A stretch of DNA of 43,914 nucleotides, taken from positions 1 to 43,914 of the forward strand of contig CALZHT010000016.1 of NCBI GenBank assembly GCA_945787445.1, given 5' to 3'. Positions 10,302 through 19,913 of the stretch are shown here, piece by piece. The notes beneath the pieces are model-generated. The model worked only from the letters and a program-made list of their open reading frames with translations. It searched no databases and was not told the origin of the DNA. This stretch comes from an uncultured Desulfobulbaceae bacterium (GTDB lineage Bacteria > Desulfobacterota > Desulfobulbia > Desulfobulbales > CALZHT01). The position numbers were made by a program, and so were the translations under genes. Numbering within the stretch: the first letter of the stretch is position 1; the number at the start of each line of letters is the position of its first letter.

Positions 10302-11312
10302 TTACACTCCTTCCGGCCGAGTGAGCAGGTTCATAATCAGGCGGATCAGCAGATCCTTCTGCTTCGGATCGCTCTCGGCAATCAACAAGGCAAGTGCGAC
10401 CAGCGCATTATCATTGAACCCGGACTGTTCAAGCAGACCGTTTTCTCTCAAGAAGACTATAAAAAGAAACGAGCCGATCCTCTTGTTGCCATCACTGAAC
10501 GGATGATCCTTGATGACAAAGTACAGGAGATGGGCTGCTTTCTCTTCTATGCTGGAATACAGTTCCTGACCACCAAAGCTCTGCTCAATATTACCGAGGA
10601 TTGCTTGCAGGGCCTGGTCCCGCTCTTGCCCGAAAAGGTCCCCAGCTTCTTTCCGAGCCATAAGTTCCGTTTTCAATGAATCAATGGCTTTCTTTGCCTG
10701 TTTGTAAGCAATGGTTTTTCCCTTGAAATGGGGTTTCTCTGGAGCCCCAAGCCTGTCTTCATCGTATTGCAGGAGAAGCGACCAGGATTTTGCATATCTG
10801 TTGACCACCTCTAGGACCGCTTTCCCCTCATCCGTTACCAGTTCATGACTCTGCAGGGTGCGGGACAGGAGGGCAACCGCCTGTTCCATTTCTGAAAGGC
10901 CTTTTTCCGCCAATCGCCTTTCATTTGCGGTAAAGCCACGAATGAGATGCTGTTTTAAAACATTGGTGGCCCAGATGCGGAACTGTGTGCCTCGCTTTGA
11001 ATTTACGCAGTAGCCGACAGAAATAATTGCATCCAGATTGTACCATTCAATATTCCTTGTGACCTTTCTCCCACCTTCTATTTGAACTGTTGCATTTTTT
11101 GCAACAGTTGAGCCTTTCTGCAGTTCCCCTGAGGTGTAAATAGTTCGTAAATGCCTTGAAATAACAGATTTATCCCTGTCGAACAGATCGGCCATCTGGT
11201 TTAACGTCAACCATACTGTTTCTTCATGAAGATGGACTTCGATCGAGCTTTGCCCATCACTTGCCTGGTAAATAATTATCTCGCCGCGTTCAGATTGGCT
11301 TTGCTTTTTCAT
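10302..11312 (-). CDS. RhuM-Fic family protein
   Basis: The 336-residue protein has an N-terminal RhuM domain (VWLTLNQMADLFDRDKSVIS, WYNLDAIISVGYCVNSKRG, FRIWATNVLKQHLI). Its C-terminal Fic/Doc domain has the catalytic-type motif HPFSDGNKRIGS. Fic domains usually transfer AMP or another nucleotide monophosphate to protein hydroxyl groups; Doc-type variants phosphorylate. Proteins of this architecture are often found inside type I restriction-modification loci, between the methylase and specificity genes. Here an hsdS-like remnant begins three bases after the stop, but no hsdM or hsdR is present, so it appears to survive a collapsed locus. The target is unknown. Confidence 0.87.
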   Translation of the reverse strand: MKKQSQSERGEIIIYQASDGQSSIEVHLHEETVWLTLNQMADLFDRDKSVISRHLRTIYTSGELQKGSTVAKNATVQIEGGRKVTRNIEWYNLDAIISVGYCVNSKRGTQFRIWATNVLKQHLIRGFTANERRLAEKGLSEMEQAVALLSRTLQSHELVTDEGKAVLEVVNRYAKSWSLLLQYDEDRLGAPEKPHFKGKTIAYKQAKKAIDSLKTELMARKEAGDLFGQERDQALQAILGNIEQSFGGQELYSSIEEKAAHLLYFVIKDHPFSDGNKRIGSFLFIVFLRENGLLEQSGFNDNALVALALLIAESDPKQKDLLIRLIMNLLTRPEGV

Positions 11313-11812
11313 TTAGGTTTTTTTATCAAGAGTCATGTGGCAGACATATTCCTTTGGCTGGTCAGAATATTCTTTCTTATATCCAAACTACCTTTACCCG
11401 CAAAAGAGTAAAAAACCAAGAAGATCGTCAACATGATAGGATTTTTTTGACGTATCACATGTAACTCTCCCCCTTTGCCAAACTTAACGGCCTTATAAAA
11501 ACTATTTTTCTCACGCAAAGCCGCTAAGCGCGCAAATTTTTTACATTTAATGACAATAACTTATTCGGGTAGGAAATGGGATTGGGCCAAAACAAGTGGT
11601 TATTTTTACATAAATTAATATCTAAAATAGGGCCGATTTCGAACCTATAACTGCCTTTTTTTGATAGCAAAAATGACAATTTAGGCAGAGGAAAGTATCA
11701 ATTTAGATGGCCCAAGGTTTCTTATCGTGTCAATATACCGTTAAGGTTAATTCTTCGTCCATTCAATGCCATTGTGAGGCACCACGTAAGGGAAGGGGTG
11801 TTCCATTTTCTT
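11313..11812. other. Gene-free stretch with repeat relic
   Basis: I see no convincing gene here. TCTCACGCAAAGCCGCTAAG near 11509-11530 resembles the CACGCAAAGNCGCNAAG-type repeats scattered in many environmental genomes. The rest is AT-rich. The promoter for the RhuM-Fic gene should lie near its right-hand neighbour but is not distinguishable. Confidence 0.4.
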
Positions 11813-12130
11813 TTATTTGATAACAATCCCTTTCAACTTTATTTCTCGAACCAGGGGGTCGTCATCGTTAAAACTATTAACGTTAAAGGGAAGCGGCTCT
11901 AGCCTGTCATCGATAGCAATTGCCAATTCGGTCAAACGGATTCTCTCTTCAAGGCGATCATTGCCCAGTTGCGGGGAAACAACAGCAACGTCTATATCAC
12001 TCCATTCGTCAGCCTTTCCTTTTGCGTATGACCCAAATACATATGCTCTGGATATGCGGATTCCTGTTTGATCGAGTTTTTCCAGAAATGACATGATATT
12101 ATGTAAAACTACAGTGTCGATTTGAGCCAT
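11813..12130 (-). CDS. mntA: MNT-type nucleotidyltransferase (HEPN/MNT pair)
   Basis: The 105-residue protein has the minimal nucleotidyltransferase signature GSYAKGKADEWSDIDVAVVS, with the GSxxxG loop and paired aspartates. In HEPN/MNT modules this subunit neutralises the HEPN partner, in characterised cases by AMPylating it. I chose ATG 12130 (MAQIDTVVL) because AGAGG lies seven bases upstream. This start overlaps the HEPN gene by 22 bases, indicating translational coupling. The longer frame to 12184 has no ribosome binding site. Confidence 0.85.
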   Translation of the reverse strand: MAQIDTVVLHNIMSFLEKLDQTGIRISRAYVFGSYAKGKADEWSDIDVAVVSPQLGNDRLEERIRLTELAIAIDDRLEPLPFNVNSFNDDDPLVREIKLKGIVIK

Positions 12131-12495
12131 TTGAAAACCTCTTCGATTTTTTCCAGCTCGGCTTTTGTGAACTGTCCGGTGCATTTTTTCCTGAACTCTC
12201 TTTTGTAGTCTGGATATCTTGCCTCGAGATTAAAGGCGGTGATCCTTATGAGATCATACTGTCTGTCCTCAGGAACATTTAGCCCTGCAGCACTTGCCAG
12301 CCTAGGAAGATTGTGGGTACGCGGTACCGTTTCATCAATATTTTTGGCGTATAAGGCTTTCAGAAGCTTTTCAATGGCAAGATGACCGAAAAAAAGAGCA
12401 TAGGAAAAGTCTTTCTTTTCAAAAAGATGCCTGGCAACTTCTTTTGCCTCCTCTGCTTCAGAGGTCCAGAACTGGATAATATCTTTACGGTCCAT
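12109..12495 (-). CDS. HEPN-domain protein
   Basis: The 128-residue helical protein of the HEPN superfamily has FWTSEAEEAKEVARHLFEK, HLAIEKLLKALYA, THNLPRLA and ARYPDYKREF. It is encoded just ahead of and overlapping the MNT nucleotidyltransferase, the standard order of HEPN/MNT toxin-antitoxin modules. I cannot find the RX4-6H motif that marks RNase-active HEPN toxins. It may therefore be an inactive or differently acting member. Confidence 0.83.
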   Translation of the reverse strand: MDRKDIIQFWTSEAEEAKEVARHLFEKKDFSYALFFGHLAIEKLLKALYAKNIDETVPRTHNLPRLASAAGLNVPEDRQYDLIRITAFNLEARYPDYKREFRKKCTGQFTKAELEKIEEVFKWLKSTL

Positions 12496-12958
12496 ACCTA
12501 CATTCTACCTGTAATCAAAATTTTTTCTTTATTTTTTTACTATGGTAGAGGAGGAGGATATACCAGAATGGAAAGGGAATCAGATTGGTTAATTGGGACA
12601 AGGTGAATTCTTTACATGGTAGCAAATGTTGTTTTACAGCATTGTCTGGAAGGTAAAGGGATCATCCTCTCTGGAGAGACCATGTCCCAGAGTTCCCAAA
12701 TGTTCCTTGCGCATGCAGCATTTTAGAAATTTTTACTAGCATCATCCGTACTCATATATCCAGGTTTTATAAACCATCTTTTTTCATAGATCCCTTTGTG
12801 TAATAGGAAAAACAAAAAGGTAGGGTTTTTTTTGTGAAAAATACAGTGTTGACCCTATTTATTTTTTCGTATCGGTCTTTATACACTGGAAAGGTAACTT
12901 GCTAATTTAGGATTCCAAGTATCTTAATTTATAAATTTTGGCAAAAGGAGGAAATTTT
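12496..12958. other. Gene-free AT-rich stretch
   Basis: No supported gene. A short frame at 12568 (ATG after GAGGAGGA) stops at a TGA after 12 codons. It would continue to 12726 if that TGA were read through, but nothing in it is recognisable. Confidence 0.4.
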
Positions 12959-13306
12959 ATGTTCCGTTTTTCAATTGATTTACGACACATGTCGAAAGTT
13001 AACGATGCTGAACTGAAAAAAGCCGGCATTATCCGGGACCATAAATTTCAAGAAAAAATTATTGAGAAAGCTACCACTAAATACAAAAAGATAAATATCC
13101 CCTCCAATATGGTTCCATTCATTGTTGAAGAACTCTTTAGCGGTGAGGTGTTTCTGCGGGCAAAGCAAGCATCCCCGGCCAATAGAAGAGAGGCATTCAA
13201 CTATCTGGGCAAGTTTTTTGAGCACCCTCCAAAACGGATGTGGATTAATCACCAATATATTGAGCTGACTTGCACCGGTAATAAATTGAGGGCCTTGGTT
13301 TCCTGA
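12959..13306 (+). CDS. Unrecognised small soluble protein
   Basis: The 115-residue protein belongs to no family I recognise. It is charged and mixed alpha/beta in character (MFRFSIDLRHMSKVND, EKIIEKATTKYKKINIP, ANRREAFNYLGKFFEHPP), without signal peptide or membrane segments. The ATG at 12959 follows a strong AAAGGAGG with a 6-base spacer, so translation is well supported. A clear terminator follows at 13339, making this a single-gene transcription unit. Translated function cannot be inferred. Confidence 0.72.
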   Translation: MFRFSIDLRHMSKVNDAELKKAGIIRDHKFQEKIIEKATTKYKKINIPSNMVPFIVEELFSGEVFLRAKQASPANRREAFNYLGKFFEHPPKRMWINHQYIELTCTGNKLRALVS

Positions 13307-13338
13307 TCGGAATATCATCATTCCCGCATTTGAGATGA

Positions 13339-13390
13339 CAAAAGGCCGGATCGTTCACGTATTTCTTGCGTAAACGGTTCGGCCTTTTTA
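13339..13390 (+). terminator. Rho-independent terminator
   Basis: A long imperfect stem (AAAGGCCG near 13341 with CGGCCTTT near 13380, extending inwards to ACG/CGT) is followed by T residues. It lies 33 bases after the small gene ending at 13306. Confidence 0.8.
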
Positions 13391-13469
13391 TTTTCTGATT
13401 ACCCCTGATTTTCAGCTAATTTGGCATGATTTTGTAACCTCTTGATTTATTGATTACATGATTAAGGTT

Positions 13470-13537
13470 GTCATTTCGACCAACGGGAGAAATCTTCAAC
13501 TCCGGAGATAGGATTTCTCACATTCGTTCGAAATGAC
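13470..13537. repeat. Palindromic GTCATTTCGA repeat
   Basis: The left arm GTCATTTCGACCAACGGGAG plus AAATC pairs with GATTTCTCACATTCGTTCG plus AAATGAC. This resembles the REP-like repeats with GTCATTTCGAGCGAA cores that are widespread in environmental genomes. It lies in the gap 13307-13626, which contains no gene. Confidence 0.7.
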
Positions 13538-13626
13538 AGATAAATTCGCAACTACTCTATCAAAAAGGCTGAAGTTTGATGGTAATCAGATTTTATTTTG
13601 TGCAGTCCCTGGGCGAGCTTTATTTC

Positions 13627-13836
13627 CTAAAAATTTGATTCCCCAACACTGAAACCGATTTTTGTGATTGCTCCTGTAATGGTCTCTGGAGCTACCGGTT
13701 TTGTTTCGGTGTACGTTGCTTCACCATTTTCAAGGTTTACCTGGACATCGGTAATTCCATCTATATCATTGAGTGCTTTAGTAACTGAGGCCACACAGTG
13801 ACCACAACTCATTCCGGTAATTTTAATTGTCGGCAC
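13627..13836 (-). CDS. copZ: Copper chaperone, HMA domain
   Basis: The 69-residue single heavy-metal-associated domain has the metal-binding motif MSCGHC near residue 9. The start is GTG at 13836, with AAGGAGG seven bases upstream. CopZ proteins carry Cu(I) in the cytoplasm and deliver it to CopA-type ATPases, and the divergent neighbour is exactly such an ATPase. The 170-base divergent region presumably carries both promoters. I see no clear CueR or CsoR operator in it. Confidence 0.92.
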   Translation of the reverse strand: MPTIKITGMSCGHCVASVTKALNDIDGITDVQVNLENGEATYTETKPVAPETITGAITKIGFSVGESNF

Positions 13837-14006
13837 AACAAATCCTCCTTATAGTTAAGAGAAAGCTTAACGACACATGTGTTATTGGTAACAGCAGTGC
13901 CAAAAATATTTTTTGTATGATATGACAATAATGACGTTCCAGGACGATTGCAAACCGCAAATCAGGAGAATATGCGGCTCGTTCCCGGCAGTGCAGAGGA
14001 AAAGTA

Positions 14007-16601
14007 GTGAACAGAATATCAGAGGAAATTGAATCAAACGGAGCAGGGCAGAGTTGCGCCTTGGAGCCACAACATACTCCCGAACCATCTCGTAAAAAGC
14101 AGCTTGCCAATGATAAACGAGTGCAGGTAGGGATCAAAGGCATGACCTGCGCGTCATGCTCGGCAAGAATCGAACGGGTGCTGTCGGCCACTCCCGGGAT
14201 TACCGGGGCAGCGGTCAACCTGGCCACCGAAACCATGGATGTTGAGTGGGACCCGGATCTCATCGATATCGACACGATTGGCGAAACAGTCAAGGACCTT
14301 GGCTTTGAGATGGTAAAGCCCGCGGTTGACGCCAAACTTGACTTTGCCATCAAAGGCATGACCTGTGCATCATGCTCAAGCCGCATTGAAAAGGTGGTGG
14401 GCAATCTTCCCGGGGTGATCAGCGCCAAAGTAAACCTGGCCACCGAATCTGCGGTGATCCATTATCAGCCTGATACCGTCAATCAGCGCCGGATCCGTGA
14501 AACTATAGATAACCTGGGCTTTGAGGCTCATGTTGTCACCGTTGCCGGCGGCGCCTTGTTTTCCAGGCAACAGAAGGAAACAATGGCCAGGCTCGCGGCC
14601 ATGAAGCGCGGTTTGATCCCGGCCATCATATTATCCGGCCTGTTATTACTGATTTCCATGGGGGAAATGCTGGGAATGCCGTTGCCCGCAATCATTGATC
14701 CGCACATGAATCCTCTTGGCTTTGCGCTGGTGCAGTTCTTTCTCGTGCTTCCTGTGATGTATTTTGGCAGGAATTTTTACAAGATCGGTTTCCCCAATCT
14801 TTTCAGGGGTTCGCCAAATATGGATTCGCTCATTGCGGTGGGCACCGGGGCCGCCTTTATCTACAGCACCTGGAATCTCGTGGAAATCATTCTTGGCATC
14901 GACCCCATGACCAAGGCCATGGACCTCTACTTTGAATCCGGGGCCGTGATCATTGCCCTGGTTTCTTTAGGCAAATATTTTGAAACCCGTTCCAAGGTCA
15001 AAACATCCGATGCCATCAAACGGCTCATGCAACTGGCCCCTGAGCAGGCGAGCCTCATCCGCGCAGACGGTCAGGAACAGAAAATACCGGTTGATGAAAT
15101 TGTTCCCAATGACATTCTCCTTGTCCGGCCGGGTGAGCGCATTCCGGTGGACAGTGTGGTATTGAGAGGCCGTTCCAGCATAGATGAATCCATGCTCACC
15201 GGGGAAAGCATGCCGGTGCCCAAAAGGGATGGGGATACCGTGATCGGCGCTACCTTGAATACCAACGGTATGCTGCACATCAAAGCGGAACGGGTGGGGC
15301 AGGATACCGTGCTTGCCAAAATTATCAAGATGGTACAGGAAGCACAAGGATCCAAGGCGCCCATTGCCAATCTGGCCGACCGGATCAGCCTCTATTTTGT
15401 GCCGGTGGTCATGGCAGTTGCAATTCTGTCCGGCCTGGCCTGGTATTTTATCGGCGGGGCCACCTTTGCCTTTGCCTTGCGCATTTTCATCGCGGTCCTG
15501 GTTATTGCCTGTCCCTGTGCCATGGGGCTTGCCACTCCGACTTCAATCATGGTCGGCACCGGCCGCGGCGCCCAACTCGGCGTATTGGTGAAAAGCGGCG
15601 AGGCCCTGGAGACGGCGCAAAAGGTAGGGGCGATTGTCTTTGACAAAACCGGCACCCTTACATACGGCAAGCCGGCAATGACCGACTTCACTCTGCTTTC
15701 CGAGGCCATGTCTGAAAAAGAAATATTGACCCTGGTAGCCAGTGCGGAAAAGGGCTCGGAACATCCCTTGGCCAAGGCTATCGTTCAGGCAGCCGAGGAA
15801 AAGGGGCTTGATCTTTCCGAGCCCGACACCTTCGAAGCGATTCCCGGCAAGGGCATCAGGGCTACTGTTTCCGGTAATACCATAGTGCTTGGCAACCGTG
15901 CCTTCATGATGGAAGAGAAAATTGCCGAAACCGAAGAAGAAAACGTTAAATCTGCCGCCGCAGCATTTGCCGGTTCCGGCAAAACGTCATTGTATCTGGC
16001 TGTTAATGGAGAGCTTGCCGCGCTCTTGGCCATTGCCGACCAGATCAAACCGGAAACGGTTGCAACCATCTCCAGTTTGAAAAATCTAGGCCTCAAGGTG
16101 TTCATGCTCACCGGAGATCATGAGAAAACCGCCAGGGCCATTGCTGCCCAGGCCGGCATTACTGAGGTCATTGCCCAGGTTCTGCCTGATCATAAGGCGG
16201 AAAAAGTATCCGAGCTTCAGGAGACGGGAGTAAAGGTTGCCATGGTGGGCGACGGTATTAACGATGCGCCGGCGCTTGCCAAGGCTGATGTTGGTATTGC
16301 CATGGGCACCGGCATTGATGTGGCCATTGAATCAGGAGATATTGTTCTTATGAAAGGCGACCTGAAGGGATTGCTGGCCGCCCTTGGCCTGAGCAGGGCG
16401 GTTATGCGCAATATCAAGCAGAACCTGTTCTGGGCCTTTGCCTATAATGTTATCGGTATTCCCATTGCCGCCGGTTTACTGTACATCTTTGGCGGCCCCA
16501 CCCTCAATCCCATGATTGCCGGGGCGGCAATGGCCATGAGTTCGGTGTCGGTTGTTTCCAACGCCCTCAGGTTGCGTTTTTTTACCCCTGCATCCGCATA
16601 A
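14007..16601 (+). CDS. copA: Copper-translocating P1B-type ATPase
   Basis: The 864-residue inner-membrane pump exports Cu(I) using ATP. Two N-terminal HMA domains carry GMTCASC motifs (Cys48/Cys51 and Cys120/Cys123). The membrane CPC motif is Cys502-Pro-Cys504, the phosphorylated aspartate is Asp546 in DKTGTLT, and [10 protein letters not shown], the HP motif (SEHPLAKA) and [20 protein letters not shown] are all present. The start is GTG at 14007 with GAGGA six bases upstream. It is complete and lies divergent from copZ. CPC specifies copper or silver rather than zinc or cadmium. Confidence 0.96.
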   Translation: MNRISEEIESNGAGQSCALEPQHTPEPSRKKQLANDKRVQVGIKGMTCASCSARIERVLSATPGITGAAVNLATETMDVEWDPDLIDIDTIGETVKDLGFEMVKPAVDAKLDFAIKGMTCASCSSRIEKVVGNLPGVISAKVNLATESAVIHYQPDTVNQRRIRETIDNLGFEAHVVTVAGGALFSRQQKETMARLAAMKRGLIPAIILSGLLLLISMGEMLGMPLPAIIDPHMNPLGFALVQFFLVLPVMYFGRNFYKIGFPNLFRGSPNMDSLIAVGTGAAFIYSTWNLVEIILGIDPMTKAMDLYFESGAVIIALVSLGKYFETRSKVKTSDAIKRLMQLAPEQASLIRADGQEQKIPVDEIVPNDILLVRPGERIPVDSVVLRGRSSIDESMLTGESMPVPKRDGDTVIGATLNTNGMLHIKAERVGQDTVLAKIIKMVQEAQGSKAPIANLADRISLYFVPVVMAVAILSGLAWYFIGGATFAFALRIFIAVLVIACPCAMGLATPTSIMVGTGRGAQLGVLVKSGEALETAQKVGAIVFDKTGTLTYGKPAMTDFTLLSEAMSEKEILTLVASAEKGSEHPLAKAIVQAAEEKGLDLSEPDTFEAIPGKGIRATVSGNTIVLGNRAFMMEEKIAETEEENVKSAAAAFAGSGKTSLYLAVNGELAALLAIADQIKPETVATISSLKNLGLKVFMLTGDHEKTARAIAAQAGITEVIAQVLPDHKAEKVSELQETGVKVAMVGDGINDAPALAKADVGIAMGTGIDVAIESGDIVLMKGDLKGLLAALGLSRAVMRNIKQNLFWAFAYNVIGIPIAAGLLYIFGGPTLNPMIAGAAMAMSSVSVVSNALRLRFFTPASA

Positions 16602-16718
16602 TATTATAATAACAAAGATAACTTCTTGATCTCTTTTTGTTTTTGGTGTGAAATACGTGTAAGAGGATCGCATTTCATATCACCGAACCATCTCTGATGC
16701 CAAAAGGAGAAAACCTTT

Positions 16719-17636
16719 GTGAAGTTTTTCATTACAGGCGGGACCGGTTTTGTCGGTACCACTCTAGTGCGGAGACTTGTCGATCAGGGCTATAAGGTTA
16801 CTGCCATTGTCAGGAGTGAAGCCAAGCGGAAAATACTGCCTTCCGAAGTCTCGGCTGTTTTTGGAAATACAATGGAAGAAGGCATCTGGCAGGAGCAGCT
16901 TAAACACCATGATGTAATCATTAATTTGGCCGGACAAAACATCTTCATGCGCTGGACCACTGAAAACAAACGTCTCATGTGGGAAAGCAGGATTTTAACC
17001 ACGAGAAACATAGTCAATGGACTTCATTCAATCGATGCTGATAACAGGCCAACATTGATAAACGCCGGCGCGGTCGGTTATTTTGGATTTTGTCGGGATG
17101 AAGAAAAACTTGAGGACGCAAACCCCGGCACTGATTTTCTGGCCCGGCTCTGTGTGGATTGGGAGGAAGAAGCCCGCAAGGCAAGAGAAAAGGGCGGCCG
17201 GGTGGTTATCACCCGTTTTGGTATTGTGCTCGGTCCAAAGGGCGGAGCGCTCGGCAAGATGATTCCCGCCTTCAGGATGGGTCTTGGTGGACGGTTGGGA
17301 AATGGCCGGCAATGGTTCCCCTGGATCCATATTGATGATCTTGTGTCAGCTCTTCTTTTTGTAATCAAACATGATGATATTTCCGGGCCGGTAAACTTCT
17401 GTACCCCCTATCCTGTTAGAAACAGCGAGTTAACTGCGGCCTTATCCAAAACATTGAAACGGCCTGCCATGTTGCCGGTGCCCGGCTTGGTCTTGAACCT
17501 GGCATTAGGGGAATTGGCCGGCGTTCTCTTAAAAGGATGTAAGGTGATGCCCGGAGTTTTAACCAAAAAAGGGTTTAAATTCATCTATTCTGATATAGAA
17601 TCAGCATTACAGAATGTGATCGGTGAGCCCAACTGA
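16719..17636 (+). CDS. TIGR01777 family NAD(P)-binding epimerase-like protein
   Basis: The 305-residue protein has an SDR-type Rossmann N-terminus, MKFFITGGTGFVGTTLVRRL (GxxGxxG), and the segments RFGIVLGPKGGALGKM and WFPWIHIDDLV typical of the TIGR01777 (YfcH-like) family. A C-terminal DUF1731-type region ends it. The biochemical role is not established; the fold predicts an epimerase or dehydratase on a nucleotide-bound substrate. The start is GTG at 16719 after AAAGGAG. The copper ATPase gene ends 117 bases upstream with no obvious terminator, but no functional link is apparent. Confidence 0.88.
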   Translation: MKFFITGGTGFVGTTLVRRLVDQGYKVTAIVRSEAKRKILPSEVSAVFGNTMEEGIWQEQLKHHDVIINLAGQNIFMRWTTENKRLMWESRILTTRNIVNGLHSIDADNRPTLINAGAVGYFGFCRDEEKLEDANPGTDFLARLCVDWEEEARKAREKGGRVVITRFGIVLGPKGGALGKMIPAFRMGLGGRLGNGRQWFPWIHIDDLVSALLFVIKHDDISGPVNFCTPYPVRNSELTAALSKTLKRPAMLPVPGLVLNLALGELAGVLLKGCKVMPGVLTKKGFKFIYSDIESALQNVIGEPN

Positions 17637-17790
17637 TGTTGCAGCAAGCCTTACTTATTTCTATCCTCTGTGAGCACCCTTTGTTCGTGTTCAAAATCAG
17701 CACCAAGCAGAATACATGGTCTTGATTTGAACTCTTAACAGGGATCGTTCCATTGGAGCGGAGAAAAAAATCATGAGGAAATAGTCGATA

Positions 17791-19140
17791 ATGACAGAAA
17801 ACCAGCATGATCCGCACAAACATATCAACTCGGCGCTTGAACGACTTAAAGATCTCCGGCTGGAAGATCTCCAGCAGCCGGAATCTACCGTTGAAAAAGA
17901 AAATGATCCGCTCTGGAGTTGGGCTGATGAGAATGATACGGTGGAATCGGATAAAGGCCGGTTGACCATGGAAGATTCTCTGAAAAAGAAAGTTCACTCA
18001 GCCACAGATGGGTCAGACAATAAGAATTCTCTCATTGAGAGCCGTTTTTCTATCACCAGGGAGGAGGAAGATTTCCTGATTGGAATTTCAGATGGCAAGG
18101 CCTCTGCAGGGAAACAAACCGGGGTGACTGCCAAGGATACGGCGCAGAACACAAGTGGAAATAACGTCGACAAACATGATTCCTCTAAAGGAGATGGAAT
18201 TGAGAAACACACAGTGGGGAATGTTGCAGAGCAGCGGCATGATGTAAATGATACATCGGAAAATCAACTACATGGTTTTTCTGCATTTAATGAAGGACAG
18301 GATGGTTCAATGGATAACGACACAGAAACAGAAAGCCCCCAACAATATTCTACCATTATTAAAGCCAAGAGAAGCAAGCCGGCCAGCCTCAACTTAATAA
18401 AGAAAAAACCCGCGGACTCCTCACCCTCAGGTGGTAATAATTGGCTTCAAGGGCTTGCCTTGCTGTTCCTGGTGGTAATTTTGGGAGGAGGTGTCTATAT
18501 CTACCAATCCATCAACCAAATCCAAGGCCAACTAAAAAAGATAAATCAACGCCTTGACTTACTTGAAACCGGTAATCAGAATACAGTTCCGGTTAAAACG
18601 ATTACCGGCGCATCTGAAACCCGTCTCTTGAATCTTGAGCAATCCATATTTGATTTGCAGCAAAAGTCCGGATCTTTGAACACGGACCAGCTTTTGGAAC
18701 AGATGCAGGGCGACCTTGAAAAGATGCAGCAGAAGTTGGGTGCCCTTGAGGGCCGTTTTCCCACAGTAATACCTGAGAAGAATTCAAAAAAACAGGCTGG
18801 CGCTGGTAAAGGTTCACAAGAAAACAATAAGTCTGTGATTGATAAAGCACCCCCGGAAGCCTCTCCCACAAACTCCAATGCCTCTGAGAAAACTGCTGAC
18901 GCAACAGGGACATGGAGTATCAATCTGGTCTCGTTTCCCGTTCAGGCCAGCGCCTTGGTTTGGCAGACAAAAGTTGAGGCTGCCGGATACAGGGGTGATG
19001 TGCAAGAAGTTGTTATCAACGGCAAGCAATGGTATAGAGTGCGTCTAGTCGGGCTTACCAGTCTTGTTGACGCTCGAAAATTACGCAAGGAAGTCGAGCA
19101 GCGGCTGGACCTGAAAAAAACCTGGATATCCAAAGATTGA
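17791..19140 (+). CDS. SPOR-domain membrane protein
   Basis: The 449-residue protein has a long, polar, low-complexity cytoplasmic region, one membrane segment at about residues 217-236 (LQGLALLFLVVILGGGVYIY), and a coiled coil (INQIQGQLKKINQRLDLLE). The C-terminal SPOR domain, from about 375, has TWSINLVSF and KQWYRVRLVGL. SPOR domains bind denuded peptidoglycan glycan strands at the division septum, so a role in division or cell-wall remodelling is likely. The topology (cytoplasmic N-terminus, periplasmic SPOR) matches FtsN-like and DamX-like proteins without sequence similarity outside the domain. The ATG at 17791 has no strong ribosome binding site. Confidence 0.87.
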   Translation: MTENQHDPHKHINSALERLKDLRLEDLQQPESTVEKENDPLWSWADENDTVESDKGRLTMEDSLKKKVHSATDGSDNKNSLIESRFSITREEEDFLIGISDGKASAGKQTGVTAKDTAQNTSGNNVDKHDSSKGDGIEKHTVGNVAEQRHDVNDTSENQLHGFSAFNEGQDGSMDNDTETESPQQYSTIIKAKRSKPASLNLIKKKPADSSPSGGNNWLQGLALLFLVVILGGGVYIYQSINQIQGQLKKINQRLDLLETGNQNTVPVKTITGASETRLLNLEQSIFDLQQKSGSLNTDQLLEQMQGDLEKMQQKLGALEGRFPTVIPEKNSKKQAGAGKGSQENNKSVIDKAPPEASPTNSNASEKTADATGTWSINLVSFPVQASALVWQTKVEAAGYRGDVQEVVINGKQWYRVRLVGLTSLVDARKLRKEVEQRLDLKKTWISKD

Positions 19141-19164
19141 TGAAATCGTAAAAAGTCTTATTGT

Positions 19165-19236
19165 ACCACAGAGGACACAGAGGTAACTGCTTGAAAGTAT
19201 AAAGTTTTATTCTGTGCACTCTGTGTCCTCTGTGGT
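19165..19236. repeat. Perfect 18-bp inverted repeat
   Basis: ACCACAGAGGACACAGAG (19165-19182) and CTCTGTGTCCTCTGTGGT (19219-19236) are exact inverse complements around a 36-base spacer. The arms resemble the CACAGAGGACACAGAG repeats common in environmental genomes. Located between convergent genes, it could also act as a transcription stop, although no T-run follows. Confidence 0.85.
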
Positions 19237-19292
19237 GAATTTATAATTTTTGCGAGTGTGTCAAGATTAGCTGACCGATTTTTTTCCCCATA

Positions 19293-19913
19293 TTAATTCG
19301 TCCAGCTTGTATCCCTGTCAATGTAATAATAAAAATCCTCACCGTCACCACCCACGTGGCCGCCCGTTTCGGAATCATACGTCCAATTGCCTCCTCCGCT
19401 GCCCTGGCCGGACAAGGCATGCAAGTTCACCAGGGGCGGACCGCCTTCATAACCTGCGTTTCCCCAGGCATCCAGCCAGTAACGACCAGGCGCAACCGGT
19501 GATCCAATTACCTGCTGTAGAAAAAGAACTTCCTGCACCGGCAGTTCCCGGCCGTTGATAAACACACCTGTATTGCCGTGGGAGGCGCCTGGCCGCAATG
19601 ATCCGCCGAGACTCAACCCGGCATGGATCTGGCCTGAAGCCGGTTCGCCTTTTTTTCCCCAAAGACCCGATACGGTGTCGTACCAGTAGTGTCCTGACGG
19701 GATGTGACCATAATGCTGTTGCAAGGCAATACTCGATTGACTGGACAGAGGTGAACCATTTACATAAATGGCGGAGCGTGCCCAAGCATTGGAGACAAGC
19801 AAACCTGCGCTGAAAATCATCGAGATAATCATTGCGATTGCAATTTTTTGCTCTGAATATCTCCGATAATTGCTCCTTTCTGGAATAAAAGATGAATTTA
19901 CTCTTTGCTTCAT
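19293..19913 (-). CDS. Exported protein with two tandem YWxD-type repeats
   Basis: The 206-residue protein has a positively charged start and a hydrophobic signal segment (IAIAMIISMIFSAGLLVSNAWA), predicting export. Two related modules follow: IYVNGSPLSSQSSIALQQHYG ending SGHYWYDTVSGLWG, and VFINGRELPVQEVLFLQQVIG ending PGRYWLDAWGNAG. A glycine-rich tail ends it. I chose the ATG at 19913 (MKQRVNSS), which follows GGGGGAAC; a longer frame begins at 19958. I do not recognise the family. The modules may be a small ligand- or surface-binding repeat. Confidence 0.7.
   Translation of the reverse strand: MKQRVNSSFIPERSNYRRYSEQKIAIAMIISMIFSAGLLVSNAWARSAIYVNGSPLSSQSSIALQQHYGHIPSGHYWYDTVSGLWGKKGEPASGQIHAGLSLGGSLRPGASHGNTGVFINGRELPVQEVLFLQQVIGSPVAPGRYWLDAWGNAGYEGGPPLVNLHALSGQGSGGGNWTYDSETGGHVGGDGEDFYYYIDRDTSWTN

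Noticed and set aside
11509-11530. CACGCAAAGCC segment considered as part of a cyclic di-GMP (GEMM) riboswitch
   Set aside because: Only this short stretch resembles the riboswitch core; it fits better the simple CACGCAAAG-type genomic repeats.
12568-12726. 52-codon frame with one internal TGA after a good ribosome binding site, considered as a second selenoprotein
   Set aside because: No cysteine-context motif, no family resemblance and no clear SECIS-like stem after the TGA.
13840-14006. Copper-responsive operator between copZ and copA
   Set aside because: No dyad matching CueR or CsoR sites could be identified by eye.
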